Made by a program: the position numbers and the translations under genes. A model generated the notes under the pieces. It was not told the origin of the DNA and ran no database searches. It saw nothing but the letters and a program-made list of their open reading frames with translations. Below, piece by piece: positions 1-7,372 of a DNA stretch of 7,372 bases. Within the stretch, counting starts at the first letter, position 1. Every line of letters begins with the position of its first letter. The stretch comes from an uncultured Eubacterium sp. (GTDB lineage Bacteria > Bacillota > Clostridia > Oscillospirales > Acutalibacteraceae), in the NCBI GenBank assembly GCA_945980015.1, contig CAMFQI010000053.1, positions 1 to 7,372 of the forward strand, in the 5' to 3' direction.

Positions 1-46
1 AGATTCCTCTACGTCTCGTGGGCTCGGAGATGTGTATAAGAGACAG
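1..46 (+). other. Illumina Nextera (Tn5) adapter contamination at contig end
   Basis: These bases are not genomic. Positions 28-46 are the 19-base Tn5 mosaic end AGATGTGTATAAGAGACAG, positions 13-27 are the Nextera read-2 primer part GTCTCGTGGGCTCGG, positions 5-12 (TCCTCTAC) sit exactly where the 8-base i7 index belongs, and positions 1-4 (AGAT) match the end of the P7 arm. From memory, TCCTCTAC is the adapter-strand form of Nextera index N712. The bacterial sequence starts at 47. The adapter happens to be open in the uvrB frame and, read from a GTG at 18, encodes the residues [10 protein letters not shown], a well-known artefact N-terminus in protein databases. It should be trimmed. Confidence 0.98.
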
Positions 47-47
47 A

Positions 48-1886
48 ACAGGCTCAGGTAAAACCTTTACTATGGCGAATATCATAGAAAAGGTCAACCG
101 TCCAACACTCGTTTTGGCTCACAATAAGACTCTTGCCGCTCAGCTTTGCAGTGAGTTCAAGGAGTTTTTTCCCGAAAATGCCGTTGAATATTTTGTGTCG
201 TATTACGACTATTATCAGCCCGAGGCGTACGTTCCGACTACTGACACATATATAGAAAAGGATAGCTCAATTAATGACGAGATAGACAAGCTTCGTCATA
301 GTGCAACAGCCGCACTTTCCGAACGCCGAGATGTAATTATTGTTGCTTCGGTATCTTGTATTTATTCTATCGGTAATCCCATAGATTATCATAATATGGT
401 TATTTCGCTTCGTCAGGGTATGACAAAGGATAGGGACGAGCTTATCAAAAAGCTCGTTGAAATTCAGTATGAACGAAATGATATAAATTTTGTCAGAAAT
501 AAGTTCAGAGTCAGAGGCGATACGGTTGAGATTTATCCTGCGGCAAGCTCGGGAAAGGCAGTAAGAGTTGAATTCTTCGGTGACGAAATAGACAGAATTT
601 GCGAAATTAACCCACTTACAGGCAAGGTTGAAAGCACCGTAACCTCCTGCGTTATCTATCCTGCTTCGCACTATGTTATCAGCCGAGAAAAGCTCAAAAT
701 TGCACTTAACCAAATTTATGATGAAATGGTTGAACGTGTAAAATATTTTGAAGCAAACGGAAAGCTTCTTGAAGCTCAGCGTATAAAAGAACGCACGATG
801 AACGATATTGAAATGCTTGAGGAAACAGGCTTTTGCAAGGGTATTGAAAACTATTCACGTATTATGAGTGACAGAAAGCCGGGTGAAGCTCCGTTTACGC
901 TTATTGATTATTTTCCCGATGATTTTTTGCTTTTTGTCGATGAAAGCCACGTTATGCTTCCTCAGGTCAGAGGAATGTACGGAGGCGACCGCTCAAGAAA
1001 GGCGAGCCTTATCGACTATGGCTTTAGATTGCCGTCTGCATTTGATAACAGACCGCTGACCTTTGATGAATTTTATTCAAAGATTAATCAGGTAATTTTT
1101 ACATCTGCAACGCCCGGCGACTTTGAAAAGGATGTTTCAACCCAAATTGTCGAACAGATTATACGACCTACCGGCTTGCTTGACCCGATTGTAACAGTGA
1201 AGCCGACAGAGGATCAAATGGATGACCTTCTCAGCGAAATCAACATTAGAGTTGAGCGTGGCGAAAGAGTTCTAGTAACAACGCTTACAAAGAAAATGGC
1301 AGAGGACTTAACTGCGTATCTTGAGGGCTTTGATATTAAGGTAAGATATATGCACCACGATGTTGATACCATCGAGAGAATGGAAATCATACGTGATTTG
1401 AGACTTGGAAATTTCGACGTTCTTGTGGGCATCAATTTGCTTCGTGAGGGTCTTGATATTCCCGAGGTGTCGCTCGTTGCAATATTGGACGCCGATAAAG
1501 AGGGCTTTTTGAGAAGCGAAACCTCGCTTGTTCAAACTATCGGCAGAGCCGCAAGAAACGAAAACGGCGAGGTTATTATGTATGCCGACAGCGTAACGCC
1601 TTCAATGGAGCGTGCTATAACCGAAACACTGCGCCGCCGTGAAATTCAAAGCAAGTATAACGAAGAACACAATATCACTCCGAAAACAATTAAAAAGGAT
1701 GTCAGAAGTGTTATAGAAATCACCTCTAAGGAAGCCTTTGACGGAAAGAAAAAGCGTATGACCTCTAAGGAACGCAAGGTGATGATTGAAAAATTGACGA
1801 GAGAGATGAAGGAAGCGGCAAAAATGCTTGAATTTGAACATGCCGCATTCCTGCGTGATAAGATAAAGGAATTGGAGGCTGAATGA
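48..1886 (+). CDS. uvrB: UvrABC excinuclease subunit B, 5'-truncated
   Basis: UvrB is the DNA-loading helicase-like subunit of nucleotide excision repair: it receives damaged DNA from UvrA, verifies the lesion by strand insertion behind a beta-hairpin, and recruits UvrC for incision. About 613 genuine residues remain; compared with E. coli UvrB roughly the first 40 are missing, because the contig begins inside the Walker A loop. Counting from the in-frame GTG at 18 in the adapter, the motifs are: Walker A TGSGKT at 11-16; the tyrosine-rich beta-hairpin [16 protein letters not shown] at 58-73; the Walker B/DEAD-like DESH at 308-311; helicase motif [11 protein letters not shown] at 506-514 preceded by the conserved [10 protein letters not shown] stretch; and a C-terminal UVR coiled-coil domain at about 587-621 used to bind UvrC. 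The apparent start at 18 is adapter and must not be used. The stop TGA overlaps the ATG of the next gene. Any promoter or LexA/DinR box lies off the window. Confidence 0.98.
   Translation, partial: TGSGKTFTMANIIEKVNRPTLVLAHNKTLAAQLCSEFKEFFPENAVEYFVSYYDYYQPEAYVPTTDTYIEKDSSINDEIDKLRHSATAALSERRDVIIVASVSCIYSIGNPIDYHNMVISLRQGMTKDRDELIKKLVEIQYERNDINFVRNKFRVRGDTVEIYPAASSGKAVRVEFFGDEIDRICEINPLTGKVESTVTSCVIYPASHYVISREKLKIALNQIYDEMVERVKYFEANGKLLEAQRIKERTMNDIEMLEETGFCKGIENYSRIMSDRKPGEAPFTLIDYFPDDFLLFVDESHVMLPQVRGMYGGDRSRKASLIDYGFRLPSAFDNRPLTFDEFYSKINQVIFTSATPGDFEKDVSTQIVEQIIRPTGLLDPIVTVKPTEDQMDDLLSEINIRVERGERVLVTTLTKKMAEDLTAYLEGFDIKVRYMHHDVDTIERMEIIRDLRLGNFDVLVGINLLREGLDIPEVSLVAILDADKEGFLRSETSLVQTIGRAARNENGEVIMYADSVTPSMERAITETLRRREIQSKYNEEHNITPKTIKKDVRSVIEITSKEAFDGKKKRMTSKERKVMIEKLTREMKEAAKMLEFEHAAFLRDKIKELEAE
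1874..1878 (+). promoter_or_regulatory. Ribosome binding site for the MATE gene, inside uvrB
   Basis: GGAGG lies in the last codons of uvrB, four bases before the ATG at 1883. The spacing is slightly short but the match is strong. It supports this start and the ATGA stop/start overlap, which favours translational coupling to uvrB. Confidence 0.75.
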
Positions 1887-3304
1887 TAAATCTGTTTAAG
1901 GATAGAGGTTTTTGGAAAACCTCTGTAAAATTGACTATACCCGTTGCGCTTCAAAATTTGCTTACAAGCTCGTTTTCACTGGTTGATACTCTTCTTGTAA
2001 GCTCGCTGGGTACTGTCGCACTTTCGTCAGTTGGAATGTGCGGACAATGGGCGTGGCTGATGAATATGATTTTGGTTGGATTTTGCTCAGCGACAACCTT
2101 GTTTGTATCGCAGTATTGGGGTGTAAAGGATTTCAAAAGCATAAGGCATTATTCGGGAATATCAATATTGCTTTGCTTCGCTGTGGCGTTTGTATTTACC
2201 TTTGCAAGCCTGTTTTTTCCCGATTTTGTAATAGGTATGTTCAATAAAAACCCCGACGTTATTTCAACCGGTGCGTCTTATATCAGAATAGTATCACTGT
2301 CTTATATTCCGATTGCCATGACGAATATTTTGGCGGCTGTTTTGCGAGCTGTAGAAAATGTTCGTCTTCCGATGTATGTTTCTGCCGCAACAACAATATT
2401 GAATATTTTTCTTGATTATGTCTTGATTTTCGGTAAGTGGGGATTTCCTAAAATGGAAATTAAAGGTGCCGCCGTTGCAACGGTCATTTCCGCATGGCTC
2501 GGCGTCGTAGTTATTGTTGCGGTATCAATAATTCAGCGAAATATTTTGGTGACTGAATCAAGGCTGTTTTTAGATTTCGACAGAAATGAGCTTAGGCAAT
2601 ATATAAAAAAAGCCACTCCCGTTGTTATAAACGAGGGTATGTGGGGCTTCGGTACATTCATTTTCAACGTTGTTTTCGGCAATATGGGGTATGAATACTT
2701 TTCTGCCTTGACCATTGTCAGAAGCTTTGAAAATGTTGCGTTTGTAATATTTATCGGAATAACAAGTGCGGCCTCTGTTATGATAGGAAAATCAATCGGA
2801 AAGGGCAATGTTCAAAGAGGCATTGAGGATTCAAAACGCTTTTCAATCATTGTTCCGTTAATTGCCGTTATCGTTTCTGTCTTGATTGTGATATTTAGGT
2901 CACAGCTTGTAGGCGTGTTTAATATGGGAAGCAATATTTCACCGCTTGCGTTGGAAACTGCACATACCTTAATGATTATTTACGCCCTTGCATTTCCGCT
3001 CAGAATGTTTGCGTTCTTACAGATTGTTGCCGTTTTCAGAGCAGGCGGAGAAACGGTCACCGGTGCAAAGGCAGAGCTTGCTTGCCTGTGGCTTTTGTCC
3101 ATACCTGCAACGCTTGTGTGCGTATATTTATTCAAGGTGCCGTTTGTTATTGCATACTTGATTATGTATGTATTTGAGGATATTCCTAAGGTTATTTTCT
3201 GTATCAGGTTTTATTTATCGAAAAAATGGATAAAGCCCGTAACAAAAGAGGGAATAATAGGATTGGAAAAGTATAATAAATCGAGAGGAATAAGCAATGA
3301 ATAA
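1883..3304 (+). CDS. MATE family efflux transporter
   Basis: Predicted inner-membrane multidrug and toxic compound extrusion (MATE) antiporter of 473 residues, the usual family length; such pumps export cationic or aromatic drugs in exchange for Na+ or H+. About 12 hydrophobic helices are visible, roughly at residues 14-38, 52-76, 92-113, 131-153, 162-184, 194-216, 244-265, 276-300, 320-338, 357-380, 395-417 and 419-441, arranged as two six-helix halves. Family-typical stretches include [18 protein letters not shown] (34-51), the loop [14 protein letters not shown] (74-87), and the helix 5-6 region [15 protein letters not shown] (173-187) followed by [13 protein letters not shown] (193-205). 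A second-half repeat starts near [15 protein letters not shown] (248-262). The start overlaps the uvrB stop by 4 bases and the end overlaps uvrA by 8 bases, so it is embedded in the uvr operon. Substrate and coupling ion cannot be read from the sequence. The family call is firm; a specific subfamily or symbol is not assigned. Confidence 0.93.
   Translation: MINLFKDRGFWKTSVKLTIPVALQNLLTSSFSLVDTLLVSSLGTVALSSVGMCGQWAWLMNMILVGFCSATTLFVSQYWGVKDFKSIRHYSGISILLCFAVAFVFTFASLFFPDFVIGMFNKNPDVISTGASYIRIVSLSYIPIAMTNILAAVLRAVENVRLPMYVSAATTILNIFLDYVLIFGKWGFPKMEIKGAAVATVISAWLGVVVIVAVSIIQRNILVTESRLFLDFDRNELRQYIKKATPVVINEGMWGFGTFIFNVVFGNMGYEYFSALTIVRSFENVAFVIFIGITSAASVMIGKSIGKGNVQRGIEDSKRFSIIVPLIAVIVSVLIVIFRSQLVGVFNMGSNISPLALETAHTLMIIYALAFPLRMFAFLQIVAVFRAGGETVTGAKAELACLWLLSIPATLVCVYLFKVPFVIAYLIMYVFEDIPKVIFCIRFYLSKKWIKPVTKEGIIGLEKYNKSRGISNE
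3284..3288 (+). promoter_or_regulatory. Ribosome binding site for uvrA, inside the MATE gene
   Basis: AGAGG precedes the uvrA ATG at 3297 by eight bases and lies in the last codons of the MATE gene. It is only a moderate match to AGGAGG, so uvrA translation probably also relies on ribosomes finishing the overlapping MATE gene. Confidence 0.65.
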
Positions 3305-6119
3305 AAATATAATTGTAAAGGGTGCAAGAGAGCATAATCTAAAGAATATTGACATAGAAATTCCGAGAGATAAGCTTGTTGTTTTTACGGGATTATCAGG
3401 CTCAGGAAAGTCGTCGCTTGCGTTTGATACAATTTACGCCGAGGGACAAAGACGTTATGTTGAATCTCTTTCGTCCTATGCAAGAATGTTTCTCGGTCAA
3501 ATGGACAAGCCCGATGTTGATTATATAGAGGGGCTTTCTCCTGCCATTTCAATAGACCAAAAAACGACGAGCAAAAATCCTCGTTCAACTGTCGGAACCG
3601 TAACCGAGATATACGACTACCTGCGACTTCTATGGGCGAGAATCGGTATTCCTCATTGTCCGATTTGCCATAGAGAAATAACACGCCAAACCGTTGACCA
3701 AATTGTTGACGCAATTATGGAATTGCCCGAAAAAGCAAGAATTCAAATTCTTGCTCCCGTTGTTCGTGGAAAAAAGGGTGAGTTTGTAAAAGAGCTTGCC
3801 GATATTCGTAAGCAGGGCTTTGTTAGGTGCAGAATTGACGGCGAAACAGTTGATTTGCAGGATGATATAAAGCTTTCAAAAACAAAAAAGCATAATATCG
3901 AGGTCGTTGTTGACAGGCTCGTGATTAAGGATGATATCAAGCCGAGGCTTACCGACAGCGTTGAAACCGCAACCAAACTGAGCGACGGTCTGCTTATTGT
4001 TGATATCGTAGGCGATAGAGAGGAGCTTTTTTCACTCAATTACGCCTGCCCGGAGCATAATGTTTCTATTGAGGAAATGAGCCCGAGAGCCTTTTCTTTT
4101 AATAATCCGTTCGGCGCCTGTACGAAATGCGACGGTCTGGGAACCTTCAAGGAGGTTGACCCCGAGCTCATTATACCCGACAAAAAGATGTCGATTAATC
4201 AGGGCGCAATTAAGGCGAGCGGTTGGAATGTCGCAGAGGGAAGCTCCATTGCAAGAATGTATATGGAGGGTCTTTCAAAGGAATACGGCTTTTCTCTTGA
4301 TATGCCTGTTGAGATGCTCAGTGAGGAAGCATTAAATGCAATTTTGTACGGAACAAACGGCAAAAAAATGAAGCTCAACCGTGTGACTTCATACGGCTCG
4401 GGAACGTATATGGGAGATTTCGAGGGTATTGTAAATAATCTTAACCGTCGTTATGCCGAAACAACCTCGGATTATTCAAGGGCATCTATTGAAGAAAGTA
4501 TGCGTGAGTGCGAATGTAGTGAGTGTAAGGGCTCAAGATTGAAGCACGAGGCACTTGCCGTAACTGTAGGCGGCAAAAATATATACGAGTTTTGCACAAT
4601 GCCTATAAACGAGGAGCTTGAATTTATTGATAATCTTCAGCTTACCGAAAAGGAAATGATGATAGGAAGCCTTGTAATAAAGGAAATAAAGGAAAGACTG
4701 AATTTCCTTAATTCCGTAGGTCTTGATTATCTTTCGCTCTCACGAGAATCCGCAACGCTTTCGGGCGGTGAAGCACAGCGTATAAGACTTGCAACTCAAA
4801 TCGGCTCGTCTCTTATGGGAGTGCTTTATATTCTTGATGAGCCCTCAATCGGACTTCATCAAAGAGATAATGATAAACTGCTTGACACTTTACGCCATTT
4901 GCGTGATATCGGAAATACTCTTATTGTAGTTGAGCACGACGAGGATACAATGCGTGCCGCCGATTTTCTTGTTGATATCGGGCCGGGTGCCGGTGTTCAC
5001 GGCGGCGAGCTGATTGCGGCAGGTACTCCTGAGCAGGTTATGGCAAACGAAAACAGTATTACAGGTCAGTATTTGAGCGGAAAGCGTTCAATCCCCGTTC
5101 CGAAAAAGCGTAGGGCAGGTAACGGCAAAAAAATCACCGTTTACGGTGCAAAGGAAAATAATTTGAATAATATAGACGTTGAAATTCCGCTTGGAAAATT
5201 TGTCGCCGTAACAGGTGTTTCGGGCTCAGGCAAATCCTCGCTTGTTAACGAAATTCTGTATAAGTATTTGTGCAATGAGCTTAACCACTCAAAAAAGCAT
5301 ACCGGAAAATTTTCTTCTATCAAGGGAGTAGATGCACTTGATAAGGTTATTGATATTGACCAATCTCCTATAGGCAGAACTCCACGCTCAAATCCCGCAA
5401 CATATACCGGCGTTTTCAATGATATTCGTGAGCTTTACGCTTCAACACCCGACTCTAAAGCAAAGGGCTACGGTGCAAACAGATTTTCATTTAATGTTAA
5501 GGGCGGTCGTTGTGAGGCTTGTCAGGGCGACGGAATAGTAAAGATTGAAATGCATTTTCTTGCAGATGTTTATGTTCCGTGTGAGGTATGCTCGGGAATG
5601 AGATATAACCGTGAAACTCTGGACGTTCGATTTAAGGGAAAGAATATATACGATGTGCTTGAAATGACTGTTGACGAAGCGCTTGAATTTTTCTCGTCAC
5701 AGCCGAAAATTGCACGAAAGCTAAAAACTCTTTCCGATGTAGGCTTGGGATACGTTAAGCTCGGTCAAAGTGCAACAACTCTCTCGGGCGGTGAAGCGCA
5801 AAGAGTAAAACTCGCCTGTGAGCTTTCAAAACGTTCAACCGGCAAAACCTTTTATATTCTCGACGAGCCAACAACAGGACTTCATACCGCAGATGTATCA
5901 AGGCTTCTTGACGTTCTAAATGCTCTCGTTGACAGTGGAAATACAGTGCTTGTTATTGAGCATAATCTAGACGTAATAAAGTGTGCCGACCATATTATTG
6001 ACCTAGGTCCCGAGGGTGGACGAGGCGGCGGTAATGTCGTAGCGTGCGGCACACCTGAGGAAATTGTCAATGTTGAATCGTCGTATACAGGACAATACCT
6101 CAAAAAAGTGTTAAAATAA
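3297..6119 (+). CDS. uvrA: UvrABC excinuclease subunit A
   Basis: Complete 940-residue UvrA (E. coli also has 940), the dimeric ABC-type ATPase that scans DNA for bulky lesions and loads UvrB. Two ATPase cassettes are seen. Cassette I has Walker [10 protein letters not shown] at 32-40, signature LSGGEAQR at 488-495 and Walker B ILDEPS at 512-517. Cassette II has Walker [10 protein letters not shown] at 640-648, signature SGGEAQR at 830-836 and Walker [11 protein letters not shown] with Asp856 and Glu857. Cysteine motifs are CPICH at 121-125, CPEH at 251-254 with CTKC at 275-278 (the first classical zinc module, with a His in place of the second Cys), C405/C407/C410, and the C-terminal zinc module CEAC at 739-742 with CEVC at 762-765. 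The UvrA hallmark [18 protein letters not shown] is intact. The ATG at 3297 gives the normal N-terminus and overlaps the MATE gene by 8 bases; the gene ends the uvrB-MATE-uvrA train. No frameshift or missing catalytic residue was found. Confidence 0.99.
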   Translation: MNKNIIVKGAREHNLKNIDIEIPRDKLVVFTGLSGSGKSSLAFDTIYAEGQRRYVESLSSYARMFLGQMDKPDVDYIEGLSPAISIDQKTTSKNPRSTVGTVTEIYDYLRLLWARIGIPHCPICHREITRQTVDQIVDAIMELPEKARIQILAPVVRGKKGEFVKELADIRKQGFVRCRIDGETVDLQDDIKLSKTKKHNIEVVVDRLVIKDDIKPRLTDSVETATKLSDGLLIVDIVGDREELFSLNYACPEHNVSIEEMSPRAFSFNNPFGACTKCDGLGTFKEVDPELIIPDKKMSINQGAIKASGWNVAEGSSIARMYMEGLSKEYGFSLDMPVEMLSEEALNAILYGTNGKKMKLNRVTSYGSGTYMGDFEGIVNNLNRRYAETTSDYSRASIEESMRECECSECKGSRLKHEALAVTVGGKNIYEFCTMPINEELEFIDNLQLTEKEMMIGSLVIKEIKERLNFLNSVGLDYLSLSRESATLSGGEAQRIRLATQIGSSLMGVLYILDEPSIGLHQRDNDKLLDTLRHLRDIGNTLIVVEHDEDTMRAADFLVDIGPGAGVHGGELIAAGTPEQVMANENSITGQYLSGKRSIPVPKKRRAGNGKKITVYGAKENNLNNIDVEIPLGKFVAVTGVSGSGKSSLVNEILYKYLCNELNHSKKHTGKFSSIKGVDALDKVIDIDQSPIGRTPRSNPATYTGVFNDIRELYASTPDSKAKGYGANRFSFNVKGGRCEACQGDGIVKIEMHFLADVYVPCEVCSGMRYNRETLDVRFKGKNIYDVLEMTVDEALEFFSSQPKIARKLKTLSDVGLGYVKLGQSATTLSGGEAQRVKLACELSKRSTGKTFYILDEPTTGLHTADVSRLLDVLNALVDSGNTVLVIEHNLDVIKCADHIIDLGPEGGRGGGNVVACGTPEEIVNVESSYTGQYLKKVLK

Positions 6120-6159
6120 AAATTTGAATATTACAATTATGTAACTAATATTGCTAATT

Positions 6160-6188
6160 TTGACAAGTTTTGATATATTTAGTTTAAT
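6160..6188 (+). promoter_or_regulatory. Sigma-A type promoter for upp-uracil permease
   Basis: A perfect -35 box TTGACA (6160-6165) is followed by exactly 17 bases and a -10 box TTTAAT (6183-6188, five of six matches to TATAAT) in AT-rich DNA. Transcription would begin near 6195, right at the Shine-Dalgarno sequence, giving an untranslated leader of only about 17 bases. That leaves no room for a PyrR-type attenuator or a riboswitch between this promoter and upp. The rest of the 92-base spacer (6120-6159) holds only AT-rich sequence with weak inverted repeats. Inferred from sequence match only. Confidence 0.75.
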
Positions 6189-6194
6189 TAATAT

Positions 6195-6202
6195 AAAAGG
6201 AG
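6195..6202 (+). promoter_or_regulatory. Ribosome binding site for upp
   Basis: AAAAGGAG, nine bases before the ATG at 6212, fixes the upp start. It sits at or just after the predicted transcription start, so the 5' end of the mRNA may begin within or immediately before it. Confidence 0.8.
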
Positions 6203-6211
6203 TGTAACGAA

Positions 6212-6844
6212 ATGGAAAGAAAAGTAGTTATATTTGATCATCCTCTTATCCAACATAAGTTGAGTATTCTTCGTGATAAAACGACTGCAACAAAGGATTT
6301 TCGTGAGCTGGTAAACGAAATTGCTATGCTTATGGTGTACGAAGCAACGAGAGATTTGCCTACCGAAGCGGTAGAGATTGAAACTCCGTGCGGCATTGCA
6401 AAATGTCAGCAACTTGCAGGAAGGAAATTGGCACTTGTTCCGATTCTTCGTGCAGGCTTGGGAATGGTTGACGGTTGCTTAAAAATGGTACCAAGCGCAA
6501 GAGTAGGTCATATCGGACTTTACCGTGACGAAACAACTCATACACCGGTTGAGTATTATTGCAAGCTTCCGAAGGATATTGAAAAGCGTGATGTTTTTGT
6601 TGTTGACCCAATGCTTGCAACAGGCGGCTCGGCAGTTGACGCAATTTCCCAGATTAAGCTTCGCAACCCTCGTAAGATTGTATTTATGTGCCTTATCGCT
6701 GCACCCGAGGGACTTGAGGTGCTTAAGAAGGAACATCCCGACGTTGATATTTACTGTGCCGCACTTGACGAAAAGCTCAATGAAGATTGCTACATTATTC
6801 CGGGCTTGGGCGACGCAGGAGATAGAATTTTCGGTACTAAATAA
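6212..6844 (+). CDS. upp: Uracil phosphoribosyltransferase
   Basis: Upp is the cytoplasmic salvage enzyme that joins uracil to PRPP to give UMP and pyrophosphate. The 210-residue length fits the family (about 208-210). The PRPP-binding loop is [12 protein letters not shown] at 130-141, with the acidic residue Asp132 and the TGGS turn. The uracil-recognising C-terminus [17 protein letters not shown] at 194-210 is intact, as is the PILRAGLGM stretch near residues 75-83. The strong promoter just upstream and the 23-base gap to the permease gene indicate a separate two-gene salvage operon distinct from the uvr genes. No attenuator-like leader is visible, so control by pyrimidines, if any, is not shown by the sequence. 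Confidence 0.98.
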   Translation: MERKVVIFDHPLIQHKLSILRDKTTATKDFRELVNEIAMLMVYEATRDLPTEAVEIETPCGIAKCQQLAGRKLALVPILRAGLGMVDGCLKMVPSARVGHIGLYRDETTHTPVEYYCKLPKDIEKRDVFVVDPMLATGGSAVDAISQIKLRNPRKIVFMCLIAAPEGLEVLKKEHPDVDIYCAALDEKLNEDCYIIPGLGDAGDRIFGTK

Positions 6845-6855
6845 TTTTTTCTTAC

Positions 6856-6861
6856 AGGAGG
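6856..6861 (+). promoter_or_regulatory. Ribosome binding site for the uracil permease gene
   Basis: A perfect AGGAGG (followed by AG) lies six bases before the ATG at 6868, in the 23-base gap after upp. This is the strongest Shine-Dalgarno site in the window and clearly sets the permease start. Confidence 0.9.
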
Positions 6862-6867
6862 AGAAAA

Positions 6868-7372
6868 ATGGCAAAAAATAAAGTAAAAATCGGAAAAGAC
6901 GGCATTTATGATGCTCGTCAGCTCGGCGGGGGCAGAATGGTTGTTCTCGGTATTCAGCACTTGTTCGCTATGTTTGGCGCAACCGTAACCGTTCCTTTGC
7001 TTACAGGCTTGGATGTATCGACCACACTTTTGTTCGCAGGTCTCGGAACACTCTTGTTCCACTGCTTAACAAAGTTTAAGGTTCCTGCATTCCTCGGCTC
7101 TTCGTTCGCTTTCCTCGGCGGTTATTTTGCAATCGCACCTATGCAGGACGGCGTACCGAATGTTGAAAAGCTTCCTTATGCCTGCCTCGGCGTTGCATGT
7201 GCAGGCTTGCTCTACTTCATTCTTGCCGCAGTTATTAAGATTGTCGGCGTACATAAGGTTATGAAGCTTTTCCCGCCTGTTGTAACAGGTCCAATCATCA
7301 TCGCTATCGGTCTCGGACTTGCACCGAGCGCAGTAAATAACTGTAAGAATAGCTGGCCTCTTGCAATTATTG
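6868..7372 (+). CDS. uraA: Uracil permease (NCS2/UraA family), 3'-truncated
   Basis: The open frame runs from the ATG at 6868 to the window edge without a stop, giving 168 codons of a protein normally about 400-450 residues long. It is a predicted inner-membrane uracil:proton symporter of the nucleobase-cation-symport-2 family. The family-defining N-terminal stretch GIQHLFAMFGATVTVP is at residues 28-43, matching the E. coli UraA motif that carries the conserved QH pair. VPAFLGSSFAF at 72-82 matches the UraA region whose Ser-Phe backbone contacts uracil, and LFPPVVTGPIIIAIGLGLA at about 136-154 is another conserved helix. About four transmembrane segments are present; the uracil- and proton-handling glutamates of later helices lie beyond the edge. 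It follows upp by 23 bases, so import and conversion to UMP would be co-expressed. A closely related family member (PyrP, or a xanthine/uracil permease) cannot be fully excluded from a fragment, but the upp neighbour favours uracil. Confidence 0.95.
   Translation, partial: MAKNKVKIGKDGIYDARQLGGGRMVVLGIQHLFAMFGATVTVPLLTGLDVSTTLLFAGLGTLLFHCLTKFKVPAFLGSSFAFLGGYFAIAPMQDGVPNVEKLPYACLGVACAGLLYFILAAVIKIVGVHKVMKLFPPVVTGPIIIAIGLGLAPSAVNNCKNSWPLAII

Noticed and set aside
18..47. Unusual ten-residue N-terminal extension on UvrB
   Set aside because: It is translated Nextera adapter, not biology.
267..713. 148-codon reading frame on the minus strand opposite uvrB
   Set aside because: It lies wholly within the conserved uvrB coding sequence, shows no recognisable domain, and is best explained as a shadow of that gene. 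The same applies to the other antisense or out-of-frame open frames in the window.
6127..6152. Possible hairpin after uvrA: two AATATT copies with TTAC/GTAA between them
   Set aside because: The stem is short, AT-only at its base, broken by a bulge and not followed by a clean run of T, so it does not qualify as an intrinsic terminator.
6845..6850. Run of six T directly after the upp stop codon, as in a terminator
   Set aside because: No GC-rich inverted repeat precedes it, and a perfect ribosome binding site with the permease start follows within 20 bases, so it is just the intergenic gap of an operon.
1..7372. Search for a novel system, mobile element, CRISPR array, tRNA/rRNA or riboswitch
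   Set aside because: Every gene belongs to a well-known family and the only spacers are 92 and 23 bases long; no direct-repeat arrays, transposase frames, attachment-site repeats or structured RNA signals were seen.

Overview
The window is an ordinary low-to-moderate-GC bacterial chromosome segment (about 40-45% GC judged by eye, standard genetic code, strong Shine-Dalgarno sites, tightly packed same-strand genes). The UvrA and UvrB sequences, the AAGGAG-type ribosome binding sites and the TTGACA/TTTAAT promoter suit a Gram-positive Clostridia-type Firmicute, perhaps an Oscillospirales/Ruminococcaceae-like gut anaerobe. That placement is inference from style, not from a marker search. The left edge is an assembly artefact: bases 1-46 are an Illumina Nextera adapter, so this is probably the end of a draft or metagenomic contig.

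Region 1 (48-6119) is one overlapping gene train: uvrB (5'-truncated by the contig end), a 12-helix MATE-family efflux transporter, and a complete uvrA. uvrB overlaps the MATE gene by 4 bases and the MATE gene overlaps uvrA by 8 bases, so the three are almost certainly cotranscribed and translationally coupled. UvrA and UvrB are the damage-recognition and damage-verification proteins of nucleotide excision repair. The MATE pump between them is the one contextual oddity and could export DNA-damaging or other toxic compounds.

Region 2 (6120-6211) is a short AT-rich spacer with no convincing terminator but a near-consensus sigma-A promoter with an exact 17-base spacer, sitting almost directly on the ribosome binding site of the next gene.

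Region 3 (6212-7372) is a pyrimidine salvage pair: upp (uracil phosphoribosyltransferase, complete) and a uracil permease of the NCS2/UraA family, which runs off the right edge. Uracil imported by the permease would be converted to UMP by Upp.

No mobile element, CRISPR array, RNA gene or unknown system was seen. The most notable items are the adapter (which creates a false protein N-terminus), the MATE gene embedded in the uvr operon, and a Cys-to-His change in a UvrA zinc-binding motif.
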